DNA of 64,000 nt, taken from positions 32,473,501 through 32,537,500 of the forward strand of contig CM043700.1 of NCBI GenBank assembly GCA_023935145.1, given 5' to 3'. Positions 36,855 through 47,305 of this stretch are shown in pieces. Position 1 is the first letter of the stretch, and every line of letters begins with the position of its first letter. The translations under genes were made by a program, and so were the position numbers. The notes below the pieces were generated by a model that was not told the origin of the DNA, did no database searches, and saw nothing but the letters and a program-made list of their open reading frames with translations. Origin of the DNA: Bretschneidera sinensis. Its lineage: Eukaryota > Streptophyta > Magnoliopsida > Brassicales > Akaniaceae.

Positions 36855-37149
36855 ATGGTAGTGGTCCTTAAGAGGGACGAGAGTCAGCAATTCCTTGAGG
36901 GATTTATGGAAGCCAAAAAGAGGGTCGAGGCCAAGTATCCGGAGGTAAACTCCTCTGGCCTTGTTCTGTTGGAGTCTGAGGAGGAGCCTGCCTCGGGGAA
37001 GGAGTAGCCTGAAGGCAGGAGCAACCGAGAGGGCAAGAAGAACATCAAGGCCCAAGGGCGTCCATCTTAGGAGAAGAGCATCCAGGTTCAGGATGAGAGA
37101 CGCCCACCACAGAGTAGTGGCCCAAGACAAGTCTCAAGACAAGAAGGCT
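36855..37149 (+). pseudogene. Small opposite-strand ORF in the Tat element
   Basis: ATG at 36855 opens a frame of 50 codons (MVVVLKRDESQQFLEGFMEA..., charged) to TAG at 37005. The same frame continues past this stop and a second TAG at 37071 to a TGA near 37147. If the TAGs are decayed codons, the original product was about 98 residues and strongly charged. A TATA box lies upstream, and an aataaaa-like poly(A) signal follows near 37270. No family recognised. It could be a cut-down relative of the larger opposite-strand gene or an independent small protein. Confidence 0.45.
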
Positions 37150-37369
37150 GAGGCAACCTCTTCCTTGATTGACTTGTATTAGAGTAGTAGGTTTTTTCTT
37201 TGTAATTCGAGGCCGTTAGAGTCCTCTTTTGCTTGTACTTCGAGGTCGTTAGTTGTAATACTTTGACAAATTAATAAAATATTCTTCTTTCAATTTTTGC
37301 TTTGTATAATCTTTCTGTTTTTATATTTCGCTTTCCATAAAACAATGGCTTGATTTTGGGCGAGACCTT

Positions 37370-37850
37370 GGCCGAGTGTTTGAAGAGAAGTTCGAAACCT
37401 CGGTCCTGGAGAAATTTTGGCCGAGCGTATAAGGAACAACTCAAACACTCGGACTTGAAGAAATTTTGGCCGAGCTTATGAGGAGCAGCTCAAACACTCG
37501 GACTTAGAGAAATTTTGGCCGAGTGTTTGACAAACAGCTCAAACGCTTGGACTTGGAAAAATTTTGGCCGAGCATTTGACAAGTAGCTCAAACACTCGGA
37601 CTTGGAAAAATTTTGGCTAAGCGTTTGACAAGCAGCTCAAACTCTCGGACTCAGAGAAATTTTGGCCGAGTGTTTAACAAGCAGCTCAAATACTCGGACT
37701 TGGTGAAATTTTGGCCGAGAGTTTAGCAAGCAGCTTAAACACTCGGACTTGGCAAAATCTTGGTTGAGCGTTTGGCAAGCAGCTTAAACGCTCGGACTTG
37801 GCGAAATGTTGGGCGAGCCATCAGGACTTGGCGAAATCGTGCTTTTGGTT
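37370..37850. repeat. 49-bp tandem repeat array in the Tat element
   Basis: The unit gaaattttggccgag-cg-tttgacaagcagctcaaacactcggacttg recurs with starts near 37411, 37460, 37509, 37558, 37607, 37655, 37704, 37753 and 37802, about nine copies. Substitutions cluster in the middle of the unit. Tandem repeats in the 3' untranslated region are known from Tat elements such as Retand. Non-coding on both strands. Confidence 0.85.
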
Positions 37851-38137
37851 TTACTCCCATTTTGTACTCGTGGGCTTTCTTTCTGCTTTGGGCCTTATGA
37901 GTCCTTCTTTTTGCCTTGGGCCTGATGGGCTCTTCCTCGTTTTAGGCCCATAGGTTCTTCTTTTATAGGTGCAGTAAATAATGGCGACTATCATTAAATG
38001 GTGGTACGCTGGGTGTAGTAAAGGGCGTGACAACTGGCACCTCAGGGTATGTAAACAGTGCCTGGGTGACAGCAAAGGGCGCGTCCTCTCGTTTGACGAG
38101 CCAAGTTAATACTCCTTATTTCTGTTGCCACAGCCCC

Positions 38138-38145
38138 TATATAAG
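38138..38145 (+). promoter_or_regulatory. TATA box of the larger opposite-strand gene
   Basis: TATATAAG in the context cccctatataagagggtcc, 124 bp upstream of the ATG at 38262. Spacing suits a transcript start near 38170 and a 90-base leader. It supports independent transcription of the opposite-strand gene. Confidence 0.6.
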
Positions 38146-38261
38146 AGGGTCCTTCCTCACTACAATTCTCACTTGTATTTTGAGAGATCTTGAGAGCATA
38201 AGTTTGCGAGAAACAGTTAGAGAGCGCTCGATCTGCTTCAAAACATTTTTTGGTGAGTAAG

Positions 38262-40286
38262 ATGTCTGATAGTGAGATAAGTGGGGATCTTTCGAGGGAG
38301 TTGAAAGAGGCAAAGGATGTTTCCTCCAACAATGAAATCTCTTCTTTGGAGGCTGCCCCTCGGGATGGGACTCTGGCCCTTGTGCTTTACGTTCCAAGGA
38401 AAGGGAAGGGAGAGGAGAGTGAGGATAGAGAGTCATCTAGAGAGGAGGATGTCAAGGCGTCGATGCTCATTAGGGACGACGCCTTGGATACTGAAAGGGA
38501 GGAATGGACGTTCAAAGCGAACTCCATTTCAAGTGTGGTAAAGGAGTCTGAACTTGTGGGGATGAGAATTAGGTATAGGATCCCCATGGAGTACCATTTG
38601 AGGGTACCAGAAAGAGGGGAGAGGGCTTGCAATGCTCTCCCTAGCTAGGTTTCTTACAAGCTGTGCGTTTACGAACACCAGCTGAAGACTGGGCTTAGGT
38701 TCCCTTTCCATCCGTTCTTTTGATCGGTGCTTAGATACCTCGATATCGCACTGAGTCAACTGGTACCCAACTCCATCCAGCTGATCCTGGTATTCATTGT
38801 AGTGTGCCAGGAGGTGGGAGGGGTGATAAACATGAATCTGTTCAAAGCCCACTTCCAACTAGCCTGCCTTGGTCATTCGGGGTGGGTTATCGTGAGTTCG
38901 AGGAGGCAGAAGAGGGTTTTAAGGAACAAGCCTTCTTCCATTAAAAGGTGGAAGGGGGCTTTCTTTTTGATAAAGAGTGTCGAGAGCTTCGATATCCTCC
39001 TTTCTTGGAGCTTGGAGCGTGTTGACAAGTGCAAGAGGCTGCACCTCCTGCACCGAGAGCAGGAGACATTGAATGCCATATTGGTCGCGCCTTTGGAAAT
39101 TGAGGTGCTTGGAGATAACGAAGAGCTCCACAGAAGCGGCCTCTGCTTTCCTAACCTTCCGCCAAACCTCGAGCACGGTAGCTCACAGTGATTTTGATTT
39201 TTTTAATCTAAGTTATTAACGCCCATTTTTTGATGCAGAGATGGAGTTAGCTGCTAAAGCTAGGGAGAGGCCCAGACGTATGGCTCGAGAGAAAAAGAAA
39301 GCTACGAAGTTGGGTGGCTCTACATAGGAGCAGAAGAAGAAGGCTCGAGCTTCGTCCTCGGTGCCCATTGCTGCGGAGAGCCTTTCGAGGCCTCCAGTTC
39401 CCAAGGAGAGGGCGGATCCTGTCGCACCCACTCCTCCACCGGGACGGTCCTCATCCAGGGAGGTGTTGGAGCAGCTTCCATCTTTATGCCCCGGTGGGCA
39501 CTGAGGGTGGATGATTCCGTGTTTGCGCATCCGAAGGTTGTTCGCGAACACCTTATCAGGGGAATCCCCTCCCCCCCCGTGATTTTATGGAGATCTCGGC
39601 GAAGCCCTTCGAGGCGCTTTGCTCGGCCATGGAGACCGCTATCTCTCAAGTACGGTTTCTTTTCTTTTGTCCTGGTTCTTCAATTTGTTCGTTTTTCTTT
39701 TTAACTGTTCTTAACAATGCTTTTGTTCTAGGCTGGAGTCCTTGGCGGGATCCTCGCTCAGCGAGGTGCTGACATGGTGGAACACTTGGCGAAAACCGAG
39801 CACAAGCTGGAGGAGACCCGGGACCTAGTCCGGGCCTTGTCTTCCTCCCTAGAGGCGACTGAAAGGGCCAAGAACACAGTGGTAATGGAAAGGGACCATC
39901 GCCGCCGGGCCGAGGAGGCTCTGAGGAAGGAGAACAAACTACTGAGGACTGAGATGGAAGAGGTGCTTGCCAAGGTCGCCGAAGGAGAGAAAGCTGCGGC
40001 CAAGGCCGAGGAGGCCTTAGTGGACGAGGTTGGGGCTCAGTACCTGATAGGCTTCAATGAGGCCAGGAGGATGGCTAAGTCCCTTTACCCGGAGGTTGAC
40101 TTTTTCGAGCTTGATCTAGGTGCCTTCTCTGGAGACTCGGGTGCCACTGCTGCTGGAGAAGATGCAGAAGATACCGCCGTAGTTGGCGTCGTGGAGAGCG
40201 AGGCTCAAGAGACTACTGGGGGTGAGGCCCAAGAGGTGGTGGGGGGTGAGGGCGAGGCCCACGAGTTCCCTACTTCTTTAGAATAG
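38262..40286 (+). pseudogene. Opposite-strand spliced ORF (Transposase_28-like, coiled-coil C-terminus)
   Basis: Three exons fit: 38262-39177, 39239-39649, 39732-40286. Both introns are GT-AG and short (61 and 82 bp), and both junctions keep codon phase. Exon 1 encodes an acidic leader and then R-F-P-F-H-P-F-F and LRYLDIALSQLVPNSIQLIL, the signature of the 'putative gypsy type transposon' domain (Pfam Transposase_28). Exon 3 encodes a heptad-rich coiled coil (TEHKLEETRDLVRALSSSLE...) and an acidic tail. Breaks are TAG at 38646, TGA near 38721, TAG near 39326 and a frame change near 39480, so this copy is a pseudogene. Opposite-strand ORFs are known from Tat elements such as Retand and Grande; their function is unknown. 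It ends about 150 bp from the tail of pol, convergent with it. Confidence 0.75.
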
Positions 40287-40429
40287 ATTTTCCTTTTTTT
40301 GTTTTTTGTATCCAAGGCCAATAGCGCCTAATTTTTGTACCTTCATTTTTAACTTAATGAAATTTCAGAACCTTTCTTTAAACTTTGGACTTTATTGATT
40401 CTTTACTTTACATTTTACATCACCGATAG

Positions 40430-41540
40430 AATTTACGAAGGTTCTTCGCATTCCAAGTGCGAGGGACCGGCTTGCCATCTAACTCTTCGAGCTCGAAAGT
40501 GCCCATCCGGCAAACTCTTCAGATTCTGTATGGGCCTTCCTAATTTGGGACGAGCTTTCCTGTCTGTCGAAGGTGAGACACTTCACCCTTCCGCAAGACG
40601 AGGTCATGGAGTTTGAAGTTTCGGTTCCAAACTCGGGAGTTGTAATACCGGGCCTCTTCTGTTGGTACGCAGCTAAGTGGATCTAGGCTTTGTCTCACAC
40701 TTCGTCAACCAAGTCTACGCTCATCCTTAAGGCTTCCTCATTATTACTTGGTTCAAAAAACTGCACTCGCATAGACGGAATTTCGATTTCGACTGGGATG
40801 ATGGCTTCTAAACCGTACGTCATGAAAAACAGGGTTTCTCTTGTCGGCATATGCATGGTGGTTCAGTAGGCCCAGAGAACATCAGGGAGCTGGTCGGCCC
40901 ACTGTTTATCTTTCTCGTCTAGTCTTTTCTTGATACTTTGGAGAATAGTCCTGTTGGTGAATTCGGCCTGGCCATTAGCCTGGGGATACCCGACTGATGA
41001 GAACCAATGCTCGATTTGGAGGTCTTCATAGAATGTTTTGAACCGGGAGCTATCGAATTGCTTTCCGTTATCGGTGACCAAATCTCGAGGAATCCCGAAC
41101 TGACATACGATCGACTGCCAAACGAAGTTTCTAGTTTGGTGATCCGTGATGTTGGCTAATGGTTCTACCTCGACCCACTTAGTGAAATAATCAATGGCCA
41201 CAATGAGATGTTTCTTTGGCCCCGCTGCTGTGGTGAACAGACCTAGGATAGTCATCCCCCACATAGCAAAGGGAAGTGGACTAGTGATTGAGGTGAGGAG
41301 ATTAGCAGGCTGCTGCGGCACTGGAGAATACTATTGATAGCTTCTGCATTTTTTGACCAAGTCAGCTGCATCTTCTTTCATGTTGGACCAGTAATACTCT
41401 TGGCGTAGAACCTTGAAAGCGAAGGCTCGAGCTCCTAGGTGATTTTCGCATATGCCTTTGTAGACTTCTCGAAGAGTGTAATTGGCCTCGACCAGGCCGA
41501 GGCATCTTAGGTAAAGCATAGTCAGAGCTCTCTTATACAA
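40430..41540 (-). pseudogene. Tat integrase
   Basis: The minus-strand frame holds an H2C2-type region (41540-41331, ending K-K-C-R-S-Y-Q) and the rve catalytic core (41321-40863). D-D-E residues are in A-I-D-Y-F-T-K-W, V-T-D-N-G-K-Q-F and G-Q-A-E-F-T-N-R. A stop splits the two parts and another follows L-W-A-Y near 40863, beyond which a recognisable C-terminal stretch continues to about 40430. The catalytic triad is intact although the frame is not. Confidence 0.85.
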
Positions 41541-42188
41541 CTAGCCATCTATAATAGTGTACCGAGAAGCTCGGGACATTAACTTTTTGGCCTCATTTTT
41601 TTGCTCGGAGACCTTTCTATCTTTCAGGTAGTGCAGGATTGGGTTCATCAGTGTCACACCCTCTTCTACCGGTAGGACTGGGGTTTCGTCTATACTAATA
41701 ATGGAGAGAGTTTCTAGATAAATAGCTCGAGTTGATTCTAGGTGCCGAGATGAGGCCAGGTTGGCCAGGGCATCTGCCTTGGAGTTTTCAGCCCTTGGAA
41801 TTTGAGTTATCCAAAACATTTTGAACTTGGCGTTGAATTTTTTCACTTTTTGGAGGTACCAGGCGAGCTTCTCTCTCCGAGCTTTGAATTCTCCTGTTAC
41901 TTGACTCACTACTAGCTGAGAGTCGTTGAATACATCCACGACTTCGCCCAATAGGGCTTTGGCCAGCCTTAGGCCAGCTAGAAGGGCTTCATATTCTGCC
42001 TCGTTGTTGGAAGCCTTAAACTTAAACTTTATGGAGTACTTTACTGTGAAGCCATCAGGGCTGCAGAGAATAGGTCCTACTCCGTTTTCCACGGTATTGA
42101 AGGATCCATCCATATGGAGGGTCCACCTTGGAGGTAATTCGTCTGGCTTCTCATTTGGTGTCGACTCTGCTTCTACACTGGGAGCCAC
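41541..42188 (-). pseudogene. Tat additional (archaeal-type) RNase H
   Basis: An open frame of 215 codons with H-M-D-G-S, N-N-E-A-E-Y-E-A-L-L-A-G-L and D-S-Q-L-V-V, the D-E-D positions of RNase HI, and A-D-A-L-A-N-L-A-S near the end. This second RNase H in addition to the one fused to RT is the diagnostic feature of the Tat lineage. It is the longest uninterrupted piece of the element's polyprotein. Confidence 0.85.
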
Positions 42189-42239
42189 TGGGAGAGTTGT
42201 TTCGACGATGAAGTCGACCAGAGCCTGACCTTTGATAGC

Positions 42240-43640
42240 CTATCGAGGGCGGTATCGGATGTCGAATTCTCCGAGTTCCACTGACCACTTCACCATTCTT
42301 TCGGAGACACTTAGGCTATGAAGCACGTGCCTCAAGGGCTGGTCGGTCAAGAGAACGATTGTATGCACCTGAAAATACGGTCGGAGTTTTCATGCGGCTG
42401 TTACGACGGCGTAAGCCATTTTCTCAATAGGAGAGTACCTCACCTCAGCCTTGTGGAGGATTCTACTGATGTAGTAAAGGGTTTTTGGATACCTTCCTCT
42501 TCGTGAATCAGGATAGAGGCCACAATGCTTTCCCCGGCTGATAGGTATAGGAGCAGCTTTTCACCTAGGAGAGGTTTGGTTAGGAGTGGGGAAGAGCTCA
42601 AATACTTTTTTAGCTCTTCGAACTCTCCCTGATAATCCTCTATCCAGGAGAAGTCATTGGCCTTCTTGATGGCCTTAAAGAAGGGCAGATACTTTTCCGC
42701 AGATTTTGACATGAAACGACTAAGGGTGGCGATTCTCCCAATGAGCCGTTGCACTTCTTTCACAGATCTAGGAGGGGCCATGTGTAGAATGGCCTTTATC
42801 TTTTTTATATTGGCTTTTATCCCTCTTTGGGAGACCATGAATCCTAAGAACTTCCCCCTAGTTACTCCGAAGGCATACTTGGCTGGATTCAATCTCATGT
42901 CATGTTTGCATATGACCCCAAAGGCTTCTTCTAAATCGGTTATGTGGTCCCGAGCCTTCATAGTCTTGGCCAGCATGTCATCCACATAGACTTTCATGTT
43001 TTACCATATTTTCCCTTTGAAAATTTTGTTCACCAGCCTTTGGTAGGTTGCGCCGGCGTGCTTGAGTCTGAAGGGTATGACCTTGTAGCAATACAACCTT
43101 CAGTCAGTGATGAAGGCGGTCTTCTCTCAATCTGGCCCATACATGAAAATTTGATTGTAACTGGAGTACGAGTCCATAAAGGAGAGGAGTTCATGCCCCA
43201 AAATGGCATCCATCAGCTGATCAATTCGAGGGAGGAAAAAACTATCCTTTGGGCAGGCCTTGTTTAGGTAGGGAAAGTCGATGCAAATCCATCATTTACT
43301 ATTAGCTTTTCGAACCATTACTACGTTGGACACCCATTCGGGGTATTTCATCTCTTGGATGAAGCCAGCCTCAAGCAGCTTGTCTACCTCAATATTGATG
43401 GAGACCTGACGTTCTAGGGTGAAAGACCTTTTCTTTCTGGACAACTAGCTTATACTTTGGGTCCACATTCAGGCGGTGCTCAATGTTCTTGGGGTCAATC
43501 CTAGGCATATTTGACACGGACCAGGCGAACAGGTCTCGATTATTTTGGATGAGGGAAATGAGTTCTTTCTTGTGCTCTTTGGAGAGGTTTGACCCTATCT
43601 GGATAGTTTAGGTGGGTCTTCCCTGAGGGGCACCGATGTC
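42240..43640 (-). pseudogene. Tat reverse transcriptase with fused RNase H
   Basis: The best-preserved piece (42997-42440) begins with the catalytic Y-V-D-D-M (YVDD at 42977-42988) and continues through the thumb (KFLGFMVSQRGIKAN, RLIGRIATLSRFM) and the start of the RT-linked RNase H (F-S-W...). Upstream fingers and palm (43000-43640) are broken by stops and frameshifts; for example, a TAA lies three codons before the YVDD piece, where Gln is usual. Confidence 0.8.
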
Positions 43641-43808
43641 AGCTCCTCTGCTAGTCACCCTCTCGGGGTTCTCATCTCATCCTTAAGGTCTTCCATCTTA
43701 AGAGGCAGGGCTTCTGTCTTCTTTTCTTCCTTGATTACATTCAAATAGCAGAATCGAGAGGCCCTCTAATCACATTTGATGACTCCTACTCCCTCATTGG
43801 TAGGGAAC

Positions 43809-44366
43809 TTAAATTTCAGGTGGTACGTGGAGACAACAGCTCTTAGTTTGTTGAGGGTGGGTTGCCCGATGATTATGTTGCTTTACCACAAAAAATGTGG
43901 TTTGCATAGTGGAAGTCAGTGGCACTGTCCCGGTGGTGACAGGGAGGACTATGCTTCCCTCGAAAAAAACTGGAGATCCTCCAAAACCATAAAGCTGGGC
44001 CGGAGCCTGCTCTAAACGCTTGTCCTTCAATTCTATGCATTGGAAGGCATCATAAAATAATATATCGGCGGAGCTTCTGTTATCAATCAAGACGCGTCAT
44101 ACCTCGTGGTTGGCCACTAAGAGAGAGACCACTACTGCGTCATCATGAGGAGTCTGCACATCCTCCAAGTCATCCTCTGTGAAGGAGATCGCTAGCTCTG
44201 ACTTCTTTCGCTTATGAGGTCTGTTGATAGAGGCCAGGGTTCTAGCGTACGCTTTACTGTTTTGCTTCGAGCTCCCCCCGACAGCAGGGCCTCTACATAT
44301 TGTTTCGATGATCCGGGTGGTAGGTGCCACTTTTTGGTGTTTCTGACCGAGCGCTTCCCGCCCCAC
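43809..44366 (-). pseudogene. Tat protease (retropepsin) region
   Basis: The linker frame reads SFTEDDLEDVQTPHDDAVVV, then a TGA, then I-D-N-R-S-S-A-D-I-L-F-Y-D-A-F. The Asp of the active site is present, but the following Gly of D-x-G is Arg, as in the other gypsy fragment at 1955. This copy is probably inactive. Confidence 0.75.
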
Positions 44367-44390
44367 TCTGGAGTTTTGCCGAGGGCCTAG

Positions 44391-45479
44391 TCATTCTTGC
44401 TCATAAGGCTGGGGATACTCGAAGTTTCTTGTTGGCTGGGTGGGCACCTCTCTTTTTCGTGAACTTATAAATTCCCTCAAGTGTCCCAGGCTGATAAAGG
44501 CCTCAATCTGTTCTTTCAAGGCATAACGATCTTCGATATCATAGCCGTAATTTCTGTGAAAATGACACCATTGTCTTTGATCTCCGCCGAGGGATTGCAT
44601 CCTAAGCGGCCACTAGAGAACTGACTTATCTTGAAGCTGCATGAGGACATGAGTCCTAGATGTATTAAGGGGAGTGAAATTGTCGAACCTGGGGTGGGGC
44701 TTGTACCTGTTGTCCTGGTTGGGTTTCTTAGCCGCTCCCCTCTTTGGATCGACGTCCTTTCTCTTCTTTTCTGTTTCTCCTTCCCTTTCCCTCTTGAATG
44801 CCTGATCGTCCTCCACTAACATATACTTCTCTCCTCGGGCTAAGACCTCGTTCATATCCTTGGGTGGGTGCCTGGTAAGCTTGGAGCTGAAGATCTCGGA
44901 CCTCATCCAATTTTTGAACGCCATCATCTGAACATTTGGGTCGAGGTCGAGGATTTCCCAGGCTGCCGAGTTAAACCTGGATATATAGGCTCGAAGTCTC
45001 TCTCCTCGGTGTTGAATAATGTTGAACAAATTTTTCGAGGTCTTATTTGGTCCTTTACTGTTGAGGAAGTGTGAAGCAAAGGCATAGCTAAGTTATTTGA
45101 AGTTGCTGATGCTCCCTGGCCTCAGGCGCGAATACCAAGTGCCTGCAACCTTCTCAAGAGTCAAGGGGAAGGGACGTCACATGATGGGGTCGAAATGTCG
45201 ATGTAACATCATAGTCGTCTTGTAGTGCTACAAATGGTCTAGGGGATCTCCTGATCCATTATACATTCTGACCTGCTGCATTCTGAAGTTGAGGGGGAGC
45301 AGGGTCTCGAGGATAACTTCTGTAAATAAGGGATCTTGGATGCTAAGCTCATCCAAGATACTAAGATTCTTGTGTTTTAAGGCCAAGTCTATTTTTTTTT
45401 CCATTTTCTTGAACTCTCTGTCTATGTTGAAGTTGTTTTTCGAAGAGGAGCTCTCCTTAGACCGGCTACCACCAAGCAA
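44391..45479 (-). pseudogene. Tat Gag remnant
   Basis: The N-terminal frame (45479-45228, M-L-G-G-S-R-S-K), the capsid-like block (45029-44613, starting MFNIIQHRGERLRAYISRFN) and the zinc-knuckle-like block (44600-44391, WCHFHRNYGYDIEDRY) lie in order. The last Cys of the knuckle is changed to Arg and a His to Tyr. Stops and frameshifts separate the blocks. Confidence 0.8.
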
Positions 45480-45930
45480 GGGCTCGGTAGGGGGCTGGTT
45501 GTAGGTAGGATCATCTCTGTCAGATGACTTTGCTTGCTCTGGAGCTTGGTGGGGAGAAAAAGAAGGTTGTTGGCCTCCGCCTCAAACTTGAGCTGCCAAA
45601 TTGGCTATCATCCGGGAGAGTTCTTGGAACTGTGCTTGAGTTACATGAGCCTGGGGATTCGCAGTCGTTTCCTCATAATCAGGAGAGTTGATTCTGAAGG
45701 GATGAGGGCATTTCTCTTTGACGGGGGGCCTCCTGCTTGACCCGGGGGTTGCATGTTTGGGGATCGCAGGGAACCTGGGTCCAGATTATTGGCTGCAGGT
45801 GCTGCCCCGGATTGGAGCAAAGCATGCTGTGGGAGCCTCCTTGTCGATCCTTCTCGTACTGCTTCTAGGCTGCATCACAATAGATGAGTTCTTTTGTACT
45901 TCTTTGCTTTTATTACAGCGAGATATTGTG

Positions 45931-45950
45931 GTTTCCCATAGACGGCGCCA
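45931..45950 (-). other. Tat primer-binding site
   Basis: Minus strand TGGCGCCGTCTATGGGAAAC, three bases inside the 5' LTR. It begins with TGG, the complement of a tRNA CCA end. The priming tRNA is not assigned. Confidence 0.75.
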
Positions 45951-45953
45951 ATC

Positions 45954-46590
45954 TGTTAATGCCAAAAAATTGTTACTGCTGGCGTGGCATGGGTGCTGAC
46001 GTCATCTGGAAGCTGACGTGGCTTCAGTGCTGACGTGGCTTCGATGCTGATGTGGCCTGGGCCTTGCACAGGTAACAGGGATGAACTAAAGGCCCTCGGA
46101 AGGATGGGAAGGGGAGATCTCCGAAGGCGCTCCGAAGCTTAAATTAGAACGAAAGCTTAAAAAAGGGAGAAATCGAGGGTTAAATCTAAAAGAGCTTGGA
46201 TGTAAGTAGATCAAATCTGAATGAAATATGAAGTCAATACCTTGGCTTATTTATAGCCTTCTGAACGAGTATTGCCCACGTCTCGTCAGTGTGAAGGCAT
46301 TGATTGCACGCTCAAGGGATGGCGTGTCGCAGGGTGGCAGTAGGGCGGTATGTCGTAGGGTGACTGTAGGGCTGTGTATGTAGGCGGCTGTAGGGTGGCA
46401 AGTCGTATGGTGGCTGCAGGGCTGCGTGTGTAGGCGGCTTTAGGGCGGCATGTTATAGAAGAGGCCTAGGTATAGGTTTATTTGGCCGTTTTTTATTGGG
46501 CCAGAGTGTTATGGGCTACATCTGAACTGAAATATCATGAGCCGAAACGTTATAAGTCGGAGTGTTTATGGACTACGTCAGGCCTCATCA
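45954..46590 (-). repeat. Tat element 5' LTR
   Basis: Begins tgttaatgccaaaaaattg and ends ggcctcatca, followed by agtcc. It shares long blocks with the LTR at 35868-36422 but carries about 80 extra bases near the end, in which the ttatgggctac motif is repeated in altered form. Confidence 0.88.
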
Positions 46591-47305
46591 AGTCCAAATC
46601 AAATTGAATTTATTAGTGCAGAATCGAAGCAACTTGCTGAGTGAATGAGAGAGACAGAGAGAGAGATATGGAAGTTGAAATTCGATATGTTTTGTGTATA
46701 AACAAAGAATAGCCTTTTTTTTTAAATGTGCCACGTGGAGGAAGCAGTCCAACGGGCAGCATCAATCCCATATGCCAACCACGCGACCGACGTAGAAAAG
46801 TTAAAACAATGTGCCGTTACTCAATTGGAATCAGATGTTTGCAGGAACATAGTAACCCATTTCAAATATTAAAATCTGAACTCGCTGTCACAGCAGTATT
46901 GGTCATTATAGTGGATTACTATAGTCCAAAAACTACTTGATTTTCTTCACCAGGTCGGAACCTTTGAGGTCGCGCAACCACTGGCGAGCAAGTAGGCAAC
47001 ATCCATCTGACGCAGTTCGAGCGTAACGAAAAGTGCAAAATAGTTTTCTCCAGATTTAAACAAATCCAAACAAAACAGAAAAAAAAAATAGAAAAAGGAA
47101 AGAAGTTTAAAAAGAAATAACGAAATAAAAAGAAACATTGTGCTTCTCTTACCGCCATTTGCTAGAAAACACCTCAACTCCAAAGTGATTCTCCCCTCGC
47201 ACAGGATCTTTAGTTTCCTTCTCCTCTTCTCAAAAGAGTTGAAACCAATCTGTTTCTATTTTTGTTTTTGACAAAAGCACGAAAAACAACTTTTTCCCTT
47301 CAAAA
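46591..47305 (+). promoter_or_regulatory. 5' flank of the VIT/vWA gene
   Basis: About 700 bp between the Tat insertion and the start codon, with an agagagac-type repeat near 46645. It must hold the promoter and 5'UTR. No TATA box is convincing. The retrotransposon has inserted very close upstream. Confidence 0.45.

Larger units (their letters stand above)
35868..46590 (-). mobile_element. Tat-lineage Ty3/gypsy LTR retrotransposon, decayed, with opposite-strand genes
   Basis: Two LTRs (35868-36422 and 45954-46590), flanked by agtca / agtcc (4 of 5 bases), bound a 10.7-kb element. Gag-pol reads on the minus strand: PBS, gag, protease, RT, RNase H, an additional archaeal-type RNase H, integrase. 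Family knowledge: the extra RNase H and a long region between integrase and 3' LTR mark the plant Tat lineage. That region (36423-40430) carries two plus-strand transcription units and a 49-bp tandem repeat. Nonsense codons in gag, protease and RT and visible LTR differences show it is old and inactive. Confidence 0.9.

Noticed and set aside
37370..37850. Regular repeat-spacer pattern resembling a CRISPR array
   Set aside because: Units are contiguous 49-bp tandem copies without unique spacers, in a plant retrotransposon.
38250..40286. Interpretation of the plus-strand ORFs as an independent host gene
   Set aside because: They lie strictly between integrase and 3' LTR of one element, and the domain is known only from gypsy-type elements.
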